A DNA stretch of 64,000 bases, taken from positions 111,001 to 175,000 of the forward strand of contig QVRM01002095.1 in NCBI GenBank assembly GCA_003439945.1, given 5' to 3'. Origin of the DNA: Dermanyssus gallinae. Lineage: Eukaryota > Arthropoda > Arachnida > Mesostigmata > Dermanyssidae. A program made the position numbers and the translations under genes. This document shows, one piece after another, positions 49,330 through 61,163 of the stretch (its first letter is position 1; every line of letters begins with the position of its first letter). The notes under the pieces are model-generated. The model did no database searches, had not been told where the DNA came from, and saw only the letters and a program-made list of their open reading frames with translations.

Positions 49330-50399
49330 GAACAACAACTTAGGAATTGTAGTTGGTTGACAAACTAGACATTAGTACACGTACGGCAAGGAAACTAACA
49401 GCAGAAACGGAGCATACATCTGGACTAAGCAATATGAGTATCTTAATCTAAAAGACCACTATTTCTATTTGAAACTCACCAGTAAAGTACTCGAAGGCGT
49501 GTCATATGTAAGGGTTCCACTGAGATCAATCGTCAAGCCCTCGAGTCGCATTCCTGAATAGCTGCAATGCACACAAGAAGATACAATCCATTGAACTATT
49601 GCTATAACTAGCATTGATTTGACTAGAAATTTGCGAGATAATAATAAGGTCAAACGTAAGCTAGCATGATATATATATATATATATATATATTGAGCAAA
49701 TTCATGTTGTTAAGTTGAATGAATCAATCATCATATGCCATAACATTTGATTGTTGACAAACTAACGAGGCATAATGTTATTTATATATGGTATATATAT
49801 ATATATATATATAACTTGAATTAAACATATGATTGTTCGCGGCGGAGTCACCCTATCGCTGTTAAGACGACTGCCGGCATTGTTACGATTTCCAGCACAG
49901 CTGCTATCCTCCTATGGGTACAAGCAAACTAAAAGACTGGCGCGTCGCATAAGACAATGCACGCGGCACCTTCTCCCTTATGAACCCCCCTACTTAGTCG
50001 GTAGTGTTGCCCTTTGATGGGCATAGGTGCCTTCCCCCCGCGCCATCCGAGCGGCTCTGGCGGCTGAGTCAAGGGTGAGTGAAGAAACCACGAATTGGGC
50101 TGACCGATGTGAGACAAGACGGACAGCCAGCTTGGAGTATATTTACATATGTGTGACATCGCGGCCATAACAATAATGATCATAACTATGATTATCTTAA
50201 TAATAGTAATCATAATAATGATGATGATGACGATGATATAGTCATGACACGGCGACTTTGTGTTTCGGCGGGCGGGCGGACGAACGGGAGGACGGGTCGC
50301 CGTTGGGTCGGTCGATAGTGGCTCGGGGGGCTTCTTCGTTTTTTCTTCTTCTTCTTCTTAATTTCATTAAAGTCTCCCTCGTTTCCCCCCCTTTCTTCT

Positions 50400-50655
50400 C
50401 CCATGCACCCCATACTCTTTCTCTCCCGTGCACCCATGTACTCTCTCTCTCTCTCCCATGCACCCATGTGCTCTCTCTCTCCCATGCACCCCTGTACTCT
50501 CTCTCTTCCATGCACCCCTGTACTCTCTCTCTCTTCCATGCACCCTTGTACTCTCTCTCCCATGCACCCCTGTACTCTCTCTCTCTTCCATGCACCCCTG
50601 TACTCTCTCTCTCCCATGCACCCCTGTATGCTCTCTCTCTCTCTCCCATGCACCT
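50400..50655 (+). repeat. Minisatellite, about 9.5 copies of 24-32 bp
   Basis: Units of the form CATGCACCCCTGTACTCTCT plus a variable (CT)n tail are arrayed head to tail. Length differences come from the CT tail; point variants (CGTG, CCAT, CTTG, TATG) mark copies. Both strands are open across it, which produces a 224-codon minus-strand frame (50242-50916) with REREYRGAWE-like repeats that I regard as spurious. Confidence 0.9.
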
Positions 50656-51802
50656 ATCATACCAGCTGGTAGGATAGACAGTTGGGGAGGCGGAGAAACC
50701 CGACGGTTCCGTAGGGGTGCCGAAGATGAACGGCGAAGATAGATAGAGAAGACGACCAGACGGAGACCGTGACGAAAAGAGAGAGAGAGAGAACGCACGA
50801 TAAAAGCTATTTATTGGGCGGTTGCCGTCGTCTCCAGTGTTGCGTCCTGCGTACGGCGGCGCGCCCTGGAAACCTTTGTGCAGGCCGCTGTCGACGTTAG
50901 TAGCGGCAGCAGACAACAGCTATTGTTGTCGTTGTTGTTGTTGTTGTTGCTGTTATTCTTATTATTATTAATAATAATGACGTTAATATAAGTTGACGGA
51001 CAGCTATTAAATGAGACAGAAGAACGCAGTTGCCGGCGGCTTTTTCGGCTGCCAGCGACGGTATCGCGACCACCACCACCATCTCACTATGGCCGCTCAC
51101 TATGGCGTTTTAGCGGCTTTGCGGGCGCGGGCTTGAGCTGGGGCTCGGGCTCAGGCTGGAGGTGTTCAGGTCGCACAGCATATATGAATGAAGGGATAGT
51201 CGGGCGGTCGGCTATAAGATGGGCTATTGCCCGCATCGTCATCGCCATCATCATCATCAGCATCATCATCAACAACAACAATAGAAGTGGCAGCATTAAT
51301 ACGTTTAAAGAGAAAGACGCCCGGACACAGAGAGAAGGAGAGAGAAAGAGCAAGTTAGCGGGGGGAGAGGGAGAGAGAGAAAGGGACACACATTGGCAAA
51401 AGGTCTTCGGTGCAAACCCCACTTCGCACCAATCCGGCTAAACTCATACTTTGCGCATAACGAGCACGTTCAGAAGATAAAGAAAGAAGGTATGAAAAGA
51501 GGCATTTAACGTTGGCGCAATGGAACACACAGAATAACGCATTTTTCAACAATCGATAATCACTATTATTATTATTTTGTCAGGGCCTTCTCAATTATGC
51601 AACGTGTGGTAGTTCTTTTTAGTAAAAAATATATATAGAGAGAGCGAGCGAGAAAATGACAGGACTTTTTAAATGTCTGTCACGCATCTAAGAAGTTTGC
51701 TATGTATGCAAAATAGATATCTATGTGAGCGCTATGGCAGTACAATCTTCGAGAGCTTTGGTGATTTAATTCGCTATGTTTTTGTGTATGAATTCTGTCG
51801 AA

Positions 51803-52110
51803 ATGGATAGCGAAAAGTTTCAGTTACGGGCGGCAATTTCATACGGTCTTACTGCTGATGAAACTGTCCGAAATATATGGGGCGTATTCGGCGAGGAAAC
51901 TCTTTCTTCGTGCTACTATTTGGATTCGCCAAGTTCCGTTCTGGCAACTAATCTTTCTAAATGAGCCCTGTTCTGGTAGGCTTAATACTCTCAAGAAAAA
52001 TCGTATGAGCTAAATTGTGAAACATAATCCCCGGCTGACTACGCGTAAATTAGCGACGGGCTTCGGGATTTGTCAAAGTTGAACCAAGAGGTACATCATG
52101 AGCCAATGCA
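51803..52110 (+). pseudogene. Mariner transposase relic (N-terminal part)
   Basis: An ATG-led frame begins MDSEKFQLRAAISYGLTADE and continues TVRNIWGVFGEETL, like the first helix-turn-helix of mariner (FxLGxSAAEATRNIxxxxGExxxS). A shifted frame supplies GFAKFRSGN (WFxxFRSGD) and another NEPCSGRLNTL (DEPRSGRP), then HNPRLTTRKLATGFGICQS, matching the second helix-turn-helix (NPRxTTRELAEELGVSxS). At least two frameshifts and several stops are present. The catalytic domain and TIRs are not visible. It is unlike the irritans copy at 40104. Confidence 0.72.
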
Positions 52111-53313
52111 ATTTTTCTTCAAGTTGAAAATTTTCAGTTATTTTCTATCCCAATACATATCCTATATATATGCTGTGTACGTACAAACGCATAAGCAAGT
52201 TCGTATTAACTCGGCCTATTCAGCGTTATAGTTAGCAATACACCAGATAAAAGGTGATGGTTTTTCCACACTCCCGTCCAGCCACTCTCATTAGAACTGC
52301 CATAGGGCGGGCATAGGAGACTGTGAAAATAATACCTTAAATAATATAATAATCAACAATCATGTAGGCATAAATACTACGACTAGATAATTTTTATCTG
52401 ATTGCATAACTGGCAGTAGAGTGGTCAAAAAAATAATAGGCTGCACTGTACTATAGTAACTTTCCCTAGTGCGCCTCTTAATGTATTTCTTTAAAAGTGT
52501 TCTCATATTTACAATATATGCGATTAGATACTGTCGTATGCAGATTGTTAATTAAACAATGGTTTCATAGGCCGGACATGATGTGCGACTTATACGCAAT
52601 TCATTTGTGATGTAAGAACATGTGCACAGCCCGCTGGGGCGCAATTCAGCTATATATATATATGTAGACCAGGCTACTGCTTTTTACTGCTAACCAAGTG
52701 TATAAAAGCCACCACACATTTTCTACTCTTGGTAAAAATAACTATACAGGCACAGCCTAGCACATGAAATTCGTTACTATATCAAATTGCAAAGTAAGAT
52801 TGAAGAACGTTTTAAGGCAGGCGACATATCGTTGAGTTATTACGTCTCGTGTCTGTGTATGGTAAAGGACTCACAATATACAGACGCACACTTTTTCGTG
52901 TTTTTTTCACGCGCCCTATCGTCTATCGCACTGTGAATACAAAAAGAAAAAACAACACTCGTCCTTTTCCTCGTCTGAAACTTTTAAACGTTTGACACCT
53001 GTTTCCCGGTCGGCCACCCCCACCACATCGTAGTCATTCGCCGAATCTAGCGATACTAACGGTTTCTCGGTCATTACATGACCCTGTATCTGCTTGGCTA
53101 TTCAGCTGTTCATCAGAGAAGAATCGGCCAACATTAAGGTTACTCCCCAGCCATTAAAAGGCGAGGCTCTGCGCTTTGACATCCTCCCCACGCCAGGTTA
53201 TTAGAACATCCACGCGGTCGTAGGTCGATCGGCATATTCACGTCCATACAATTCAGACACAGGGGGACGGCTAACGACAGTAAGCTAAGAAAAATTACAA
53301 AAAAAATGTACGA

Positions 53314-53315
<2 letters not shown>

Positions 53316-53363
<48 letters not shown>
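53316..53363. repeat. (TA)n tract
   Basis: About 48 bp of pure TA. Confidence 0.95.
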
Positions 53364-53370
<7 letters not shown>

Positions 53371-54187
53371 CTCTAATAGCCAACACGAGTAATGAAATAC
53401 GCGATAACCTCCAACAGCGAGTGATCGTTGACGAGGCAAGTTTGACCACGTGGATGTGGGCAAGGAGGTCCTGGCGAATGTGGCCAAGAGGGCACGAAAA
53501 TGGTTTCGCATTTACAATGCAAATAATATTTATTAGATACGTATGTATGGCCGTTTGGCCAGTCATTGTGACCACGACGACAGCGATGTCGGTGATAAGC
53601 AGGGCTGCCTAACGAGAAGGGCAGGTCTGAATAAGGCTCGACACAAAGACACAAGAGCCGGGAACAGCGAAAGTGGAGAGTCCTCAGAAGACCCGTCACG
53701 TCAGGAAAGCCGAACTCTCATTGTTCCAGAAAACAGAAATAAACAACAAATACGAAAAAAATCAGCGTTTGTTTTCGCTCCATTCCGTCGCAAGGCGCGT
53801 CCGGATGCAGCCCGTTAATTGTCACAGAAGTGAACAACTTCGCCTCACTAGACTAGTCTGCTTTAATCTGGGGTGTTGATTTGATTCGAGAGCATTTTTG
53901 GCTCTCGAAATATGCTTCTGTTGCCACTGCTGTCACTATCAGAAGCAGTATCACTTTCACTAGTTCACATGGCATAAACTAAGAAACGAAAAGCTGCATC
54001 GAAATACTAAATGACTGCAGATTGCAAACAAAAGCAGAAAAGTTTTTCGTGCTTTGAGGTATGTCCAACATGCCAAATTGGTTGAGCTTTATGCCTACCC
54101 CCATATATTAGGTGCAACAGGGCTCTAACTATGAATACCGCAAAAAACAACAATATATTGCTAATTGAGATAATGCGGAAACGTTTG

Positions 54188-54189
<2 letters not shown>

Positions 54190-54222
<33 letters not shown>

Positions 54223-54223
54223 C

Positions 54224-54267
<44 letters not shown>
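54190..54267. repeat. (TA)n tract, interrupted
   Basis: Two TA runs (54190-54216 and 54226-54267) separated by a short CATATACCTG segment. Confidence 0.95.
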
Positions 54268-54270
<3 letters not shown>

Positions 54271-54576
54271 GGTTGCTGAGCTGTACAATGCTTCTACTGC
54301 TTCGATTACTATTCCTTCGTATCCCGTTGTGGGATCATATTTGCAGCGTTGCAACGTTGGTAGCGAGCGCAAAGCGTGAAGTTGTTTGGACTGCGCAGTT
54401 CAGTGGCAGTCTATCCAGCGCCTCGTCATTTGTATGTGTCCCAGTAGGACATACAACATCGTAAATGGCGTTTTTGTTTCTCTCGTTTTCCACTGTCCTA
54501 TTGTTTTTTCTAATACCGTTTGTTTTTCTCTGCGGTCTCTGCTGTCGTCTGTCATCTTGTTTCTTCGTCTCGACAG

Positions 54577-54789
54577 AATCGTTGTTGTTGTTGTTGTCGT
54601 CGTCGCCGTCGTCGACGTCATCATCACGATGAACGCATCACAATGCCCGCACCAAGCAGGCAACAGCAACAACAACAACAACAGCGACAACAACGACAAC
54701 GACAACAACAACGTCTCACGTCAATCATCACGGCCAACACGTAACGACACGTACGTGAACGTCGCGCCGCTCGAAAACAATGCCGACCA
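54577..54789 (+). CDS. Candidate internal exon, Val run plus Asn-rich segment
   Basis: A long pyrimidine-rich tract ends CTTCGTCTCGACAG (AG at 54575-54576), a strong acceptor. A GTGAGT donor follows at 54790. The 213-nt segment keeps one frame open with phase 2 at both ends: a valine run (IVVVVVVVVAVVDVIITM), an Asn/Asp-rich stretch, then SRQSSRPTRNDTYVNVAPLE. The last part uses GC-ending codons heavily, as coding DNA would. The valine run could be a membrane segment and TYVNV resembles a YxN SH2-binding motif, both inference. The valine and Asn parts are themselves GTC/GTT and AAC triplet repeats, so only the final 20-25 codons are persuasive. No family is recognised. Confidence 0.33.
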
Positions 54790-55975
54790 GTGAGTGGCTC
54801 GATTAGGTTGACATGATCGTCGTCATCGTCGTCGTTGTCTTTACTATCATGGCTCAAATTGTCGTTGTCGAATCGATGATGAAGCGAGGCCAGCATCAAC
54901 CTACGACTAGACGTCGGCCGACTAGAATTGCAAGCAAACCGTAGGAGGCACAACAGGCTTACGCTTTTTTTTTGTGTCAGTCAAGCTGAGATTCAAAATA
55001 CAAACGCATGCTACTGTTGCTGCTGACTACGGAGGAGATGATGATGATGATGATGGTGGTGGTGAGTATCATTGTAATGATGCTGTTTAATATTAATATG
55101 ATTAACGTTACTACTATTACTACTGGTGGTGCTGCTGCTGAGACGAGCTTTATTGGGTCTAGTCGAACCAGCACTGCCATTTGCCACGATTGTTGTATTG
55201 GCCTATGTCTGTGCGCATTCCTTATTCTCGTTGTCGTTCGGCCGTGTCGTTACACTCCTCCACTGTGCAGGAGGCAGATAGATGAGCGGCCAGTCGAGGA
55301 TTGGTCGGTTGGCTGGTGGTGGTTGGTTACGTTGCCGTGTTTGCTCTTTAACTGCTAACTAAGTGAGATTTGTTGACTCGAACGCTCGAAGCGGCGGCGG
55401 CGGCAAGAAGTTCGCTTTTCCATGCTGAATGTTTCGCTGCAATAGCGTTATCGACATCGTCATACGTTTCATCGTCGCCATCATCGTCGTCATCATCATG
55501 ATTATCATGATCGTGATCGTGATGAGATGCGCACGCACGTACGTTCCAAAAGGCAATGAGACGGGTTCCGTTTTATATGTGACCGACAATCATTCGATTT
55601 TCTATGGACAGACGGACGCAGGGCTTCCTGCCAGCTATGACAGAGACCAACACAGACACAAACAGGGAGACAGACGGACAGCGTTGGGCCGGCTTGAGCG
55701 AGCCGGCTTGATGCGTCTTTCTTCTTGTGGTTGGCGGCTGTTGCCGTTTCGATGATGCACGGTCACATAACGAACGGCACGACGCCCCGCAGCTCGTTGG
55801 TTGGGTGGGAGGCGATTGATCGGCGGCGCCCGCGATTTACACACAGGCCGCCCATGTTCCGACGGCGGATTCTGTCGTCTACAAAGCCTACACGGACGGA
55901 CGGATTCGATTCGAGTGCGTCCTGGGAACTGAGACAACAAGACGAACACTGGTAGCGCTAGCAGTAAGAATAAGA
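54790..55975. other. Non-coding stretch
   Basis: This holds (GAT)n near 55037-55058, ATC/CAT triplets around 55462-55500 and a GCCGGCTTGA direct repeat (about 55689-55712). The plus-strand frame 55429-55755 is unrecognised. Confidence 0.4.
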
Positions 55976-56044
55976 ATTGTTGTTGTTGCGATTGTTGTTG
56001 TTGTTGTCGTTGCGATTGTTGTTGTTGTTGTTGTTGTTGTTACG

Positions 56045-56083
<39 letters not shown>

Positions 56084-56100
56084 GCGATTGTTGTTGTTGC
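55976..56100 (+). repeat. (TTG)n array with periodic GCGA/ACGA interruptions
   Basis: Blocks of three to twelve TTG units are separated by GCGATTG or ACGATTG at several points, suggesting expansion of a higher-order unit. Confidence 0.9.
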
Positions 56101-56698
56101 CGTAAGAACAATACACTGTTTAACACGCCGTCTACACGCTACCACAGCTACAATCCTCCAATTGTTGCTATCTAAACACTTTACCTGCCTAACGGGCCGA
56201 TTTTAGCCCGTCGGCATCATGGCCATTAAAATCCGTGCGCACATTTTGTTTTGTGTTCGGTTTAGTTGTGTCTTGGTGTAGCAGCGCATAGAGATCCAAG
56301 GTATGAGATGGGACACAAAACAGTTGTGTGAAGATTTAAATAATTTTTCCATTTAATACGCAGTGGAATGCGCACAAATGGAAGTATATGCTATTGACGA
56401 CGGTGTTATTCCGTAACGCGCAGGGAAATTACGTGCAGTTTTCTACTCAAAAGTGCCTTAGCATGAAATACAATAAACAGGGCTACAATCAATAGCTCTC
56501 AGCTTTTCTTGGTGAGCATCATTCGGGGTATCAGCGTGAATATGTAGTCGACAGTCGAGTGAATGTGATGAATTAGGGGTTTAATTTCGTTAACAAAAGA
56601 TATTTTCAGTTTTTTTATTATTTATTTTTTACGCACTGCGTTGGGTTAGTATATACATATATATATTTCTTTTTGCATATGCGCCATTATCGTGTTTT

Positions 56699-56699
<1 letters not shown>

Positions 56700-56781
<82 letters not shown>
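56700..56781. repeat. (TA)n tract
   Basis: About 82 bp of uninterrupted TA. Confidence 0.95.
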
Positions 56782-56784
<3 letters not shown>

Positions 56785-57333
56785 TATTAGATGTTTCGCA
56801 AACATTTGACATCTTGTTTCTCTCCCTTCCCCACGCAAGTTGAGTGGAGGCAGTGTGTATTACACATCCATATAATCAATTATATATAAAAATGCCCAAA
56901 CATTAATTTAAATCGAATGGTTTAAAATACTGTTCGAGTATCTATTGCCAAACAATATATTCTCCAGTATTGTTTAATATCATATGTATTATATGACTCC
57001 AGAGTACACCGTGAATCTCTAGAGTCATAAATATACATATATTGTTTACATGTTATTCGACATTTAAGACGATTTATTAATTTAGTTGAGGTTTTTCCAC
57101 AGAATAATACATCGTTCGTATAGAGAGAGGAATAGTAAAGGTCCAATACTAGTGCTTCGAAAAAATTACATCTGAACGCAGGCATAGAAGCATTACTGTT
57201 ATTCGAACAAGTTAGCCTAATTGCGTCGGTAATTACAAGAATGTTTTGTTCTCAACTAAATGCACGCATTTCGAGTATATCACTTTACGGTAGCTTTATG
57301 ACGCTTTTGAACGCTGTGGCTACGCGAGATATC

Positions 57334-57960
57334 TTAGACGCAATCGAAGTGGAAGCGAGTAAAGGTGACACTGTTAACATGATTGTAGTGTATGAGATGG
57401 ATGGATGAGTATAATGATCTATGATGATAATGATCGACGGAAGCGAACCGCCCGGGGTGGGGGATTACCTGCCACGAGGTGGCGAAATGAATGCCTAAAA
57501 ATTGGCCTGAAAAAAACGAGAGAGCCTTTTTGGCGTCGGCGCTGATTAAGCCGGTTACTCGAACGGTGAGTGTCCTTATTGCCACTACGTAGATACCATA
57601 ATGATCAAACGTAACTGCTACGACGGCGATGCCAACACAATCAACATTCCAGCCCTTATTGTTTTTGTCATTGTTGTTGGTGCTGTGGTTGCGGCACGAC
57701 AAATAGCAAAATAGATCAACAAAAATTAAACAGTTATGATCGATCGAAATGATTGTCCTAAACGGCAAATCAATACTGTTATACCGGCACGCCGAAGGCT
57801 TGGGCTTCTCGTATGAAGCGGCCACTCGGCATATCAAATGGGATACAGAATGCAGTAAAATTTGAGGGCGGTGGGGGCTGGACGCAGAGGGATTTCGGGC
57901 TCTCGAGACGAGACTAGACTGCGTGCTGTAGTAGAATGGCTGCCACTGCCGCTGCATCAT
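57334..57960 (-). CDS. Long unrecognised open frame, 208 codons
   Basis: The frame starts at a real ATG (MMQRQWQPFYYSTQ) and is the longest one in the window not built on repeats. Composition is rich in His, Ser and Ile, and no domain, signal peptide or conserved motif is evident. A 208-codon frame can arise by chance in 64 kb at this GC content. On the opposite strand a short ATG-led frame (57491-57565, MPKNWPEKNERAFLASALIK) ends at a GTGAGTG donor-like site, an alternative reading of the same DNA. Confidence 0.18.
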   Translation of the reverse strand: MMQRQWQPFYYSTQSSLVSRARNPSASSPHRPQILLHSVSHLICRVAASYEKPKPSACRYNSIDLPFRTIISIDHNCLIFVDLFCYLSCRNHSTNNNDKNNKGWNVDCVGIAVVAVTFDHYGIYVVAIRTLTVRVTGLISADAKKALSFFSGQFLGIHFATSWQVIPHPGRFASVDHYHHRSLYSSIHLIHYNHVNSVTFTRFHFDCV

Positions 57961-60628
57961 TGGTTAGGCGACATTAGCCATGGTGCTGTTTAGGTCTAGT
58001 TCGACCACTGGTTTTGCCAGCATTCGACGAGCAGCATACAGTCATTCCATTCCGACATGCGACTGTGAGCTGACATTGGATGTCCACGGTGCGCATCTCG
58101 AAGCACATGATAAAGATGATGACCACCATTCGAATGGTCGTAGTAGTGGTAATAATAACAATAAAACAATAATAGTAGTAATCTTATTTGAGAGAGAGAG
58201 AGAAAGAGAGAGATGAAGATAGATATAGTCATGCTGTATTTTGCCGTATTCTCTACTCTGCCACCGCCGATGTTGTCGTCGTCCTGCTCGTTGTTCCTGT
58301 TGTTGTGGTTGTTGCTGCTGCGGATCGGGCTTTAGCTGCAGCAGTTGTTTTCAGGTTGTCATCGCACCACGGCAAAAAAATTATAAATCAAATTCAAAAA
58401 GGGGCCACGTCATCACAGCGCTTCATTATTTCATTTGGGCATGTTTTTGGATCGTTGACAATATACAAGCAACAACCAGTCGGGTCGGGGGAGAAGTGCG
58501 GCGGTATGTCGAATGTATGGGCAGAGTAGGGGAATGCTTCCCCAAACCCCCTTTCTAGCCGCCGCCGCCAACGACTCGAGAGAGAGAGAGAGAGAGCGTA
58601 GTACCAGTATTGGAACGACAATCAACACTACTGTTCTTCTTAGGTAGAGGAGGTCCATATTTAGATTGAGCAGGCCGTATTTTCCGCAGAAACGCGGCTA
58701 CGTTTACTTAACATAGACAGCTACCCCACTCGGCGTGCACATCCCCACAGACACCCAAGTACCCATGATAAGGTGGCGTAGACCGCCTAAAAAAACGCCC
58801 CACGACAAGGGGTATTCACCTTAACTGAAACGGGTCCGAAGACGCAGAATTCTTCTACAAAGAGAAAGAGGTAGTGATGATAGAGCGGGGAAAAGAAGAG
58901 ACACGTCAGCAATATTGAGTTCCGCTCTGGGTCAGCCAGGGTTGGCCTATATTTATCTACACGTATTTACCTATTTAGCTTCAGGTCGAGACCGATGCGG
59001 CAAAAGTAAAGAGGGGCAACTATGGGTAAGCAGCGACAGTTAACAGTGAATTCTGCCGATCGCTTAGCAGACGGCCAGGTTAAACTACGGCTACCTCTCG
59101 CGTTGGAGGATACACCCCGGCCGAGTTCACTTAGTTGTCGCTGAGCGTTGCGGCGGGGGAGGTTTATCGTGAGCTCGGATCGGCGGATTGTGACCAACCG
59201 CCTTCATTTCTGCTGGCCTTCGCATTGCTATATGTCTCTCTCTCTCCATCTCCCCTCTCTCTCTCTCTTTATATATATATATTTGTTTTAACGTCCCGCC
59301 GGCGTCGTTTCACAGTCTGGTGCCTGCTTACGAACGGTTACAACTAGTTTTCGACAAGGGAAGAGGGGGTTTTGTCCGCTCGGATTGGAGGGTTCATTTT
59401 TCATCGCGGTTCGAGTGACAGCGGCCTGGCATGAAACAAGCGGCGTGCGACCGCTAACCGACAGGTAGACAAGCGAATGGGGGCGAGCATGCTGCCGTCT
59501 CCGCCGCCGTCGCGGAGGATCAGTCGTAGTGAATGGAGGGCCCACCTAGCTCTGCTTAGTAGAAAAGGCCCGCATGCTCGTCGAGAACGGCGAGCGCCGA
59601 CAACGGGGATAACAAAACGTCCGAGCTACCGCCTTTACGGTGATGCTTTCACAAAGGAGAGTTAGAGGGGTACCGTGGGGTAGGTTGGGGAGAGGGGGAT
59701 GAGGAGGTGAAGTGGACTGGGGATTGGCCTACGGGATAATGGGCGATGAGGGGTTTGCGGCAAAGCTGATGACGACAAGTAACGCAACGGTGGGGTAGCT
59801 ACGGTCAGCTACATCCCACCCACAACCCTCCACCCCCCGCAGCGGCAAGCGGCTACACACATGATTTGTACCATCCTGACGCATCTAAGTGGCGCATCGT
59901 TTCAAATCAGATGATAATCGGACAGGCGATCGGGCGAGATTCAGGAAGTCATGCATGATGTCGGTGACAACGTCAAGTCGTCGTCGCTGACTAGCGAGGT
60001 CGATATGGTATGCTGGCATCATTGAGGATAACAACAACAGCAGCAACGACAGCACTGACAACAACGTGCGCTAACAATGCAAATATCCATCGAATAATAA
60101 TCATTCGAAGCTTAATGGTCCATGTAAAGCAATAGGTACAAATATTTTGTGGTCATTTCCAAAGTTTGACAGTTGACGTTTGAAAATAATTAATAACATA
60201 ATAATAGTATGTGCTATATATATGGGTAAAGAGTAATTTATATTACAAATGTAAAACATAAAGCGCAACACGCAAATGCCAAAATATTATTAATATTATT
60301 ATTAAGGCATGTGTGTTAAAAGTGTAGTTACGGAGTGTATAGTAGTTGTGGTAAATACTAATTATAATATATGTGTGAATAAACATATTTTGTTACGTAC
60401 TCGCATAGTGTGTGCAATGTGTGTAACATTTGTCGTATAACGTGCACTAGTTAAATCGTGACGCGCAAATGCTAAAGTATGAGTGACAAGACATGAGGCA
60501 AATAGAAACTAGGACACTGTTTCATTACGTTTCCCGGAGTATGGCAAAAATTAGTTTAGAATCAAGTAAAACAAAACAAAAGTTATAATATTGCTAAAAC
60601 TCGTAATATGTATTATGCATAAAATGAC
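57961..60628. other. Non-coding stretch
   Basis: This contains (GA)n at 58190-58212 and 58578-58596, GTT/GTC triplets (58264-58320), a G-rich patch at about 59668-59725 and, from 60080, AT-rich DNA. No gene is supported. Confidence 0.4.
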
Positions 60629-60634
60629 TTTATT
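60629..60634 (-). terminator. Possible poly(A) signal AATAAA
   Basis: TTTATT on the plus strand reads AATAAA on the minus strand, about 105 bp after the stop codon of the candidate exon 60737-61161. Confidence 0.4.
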
Positions 60635-60736
60635 TGTAAGGCATAAACGTGTGCACAACAGGCTTCAAGCTGACAGGCCGGTACTTTATGGCTCTGGCAA
60701 CCGGAGGCCCTTATTTTACGGCACCCATCATTACCG

Positions 60737-61161
60737 TTACACATAGCAAATAATGTCACTTGCCTGAGAAAGTGACCCTGTGACCTGTCGTTTGTAGTGC
60801 ACTGAATCCGTCTGTTTTGCCGTGCCTTGCAAGAACGGCTGTGTACTTTTACTGGTAAAGCGGACTATTTCCATAGCAATCCAGTCATACCGGGTGGTAC
60901 CGTTTTGAAAGTTCAATGTTTTCCTTCGTATGTGTCTGCCACCCAATCTTAGTGAATTGAACGGCGATTCAGTGAAACTTAATTGGTTTATTTGTCTACA
61001 CTCGTGAGCTCTCATGAATGCACTAGATGTTGATAACAACCAATCTGGGACGCTGGGCAGCTTGTTCAGCATTGCACGTCGATATTGCCTAAGCGGGCAA
61101 TACGCCGACTGCGGAGACACGAGCCAAGATGAACCTTTCCAGTCGTCGTCGTCGACGATTT
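60737..61161 (-). CDS. Candidate 3' terminal exon of an unrecognised gene
   Basis: On the minus strand a 3' splice site (AATCATTTTTAG, AG at 61162-61163) is followed by an open frame of about 141 codons ending in TAA at 60737. It begins EIVDDDDWKGSSWLVSPQSA (the E completed from the previous exon, phase 1), contains LPSVPDWLLSTSSAF, LRLGGRHIRRKTLNFQNGTT and YDWIAMEIVRF, and ends SLSQASDIICYV. Composition is balanced with no simple repeat, and an AATAAA lies about 105 bp downstream. An internal ATG at 61072 could also start a 111-aa protein. No domain is recognised and the upstream exon is not found, but this is the best host-coding candidate in the window. Confidence 0.45.
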
Positions 61162-61163
61162 CT

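Noticed and set aside
50242..50916. 224-codon minus-strand open frame, the longest of all
   Set aside because: Most of it is the translated minisatellite at 50400-50655; openness follows from the repeat having no stop in that frame.
53543..53818. 91-codon plus-strand frame with Ser/Glu-rich segment
   Set aside because: No start ATG support, no splice context and overlapping frames on both strands.
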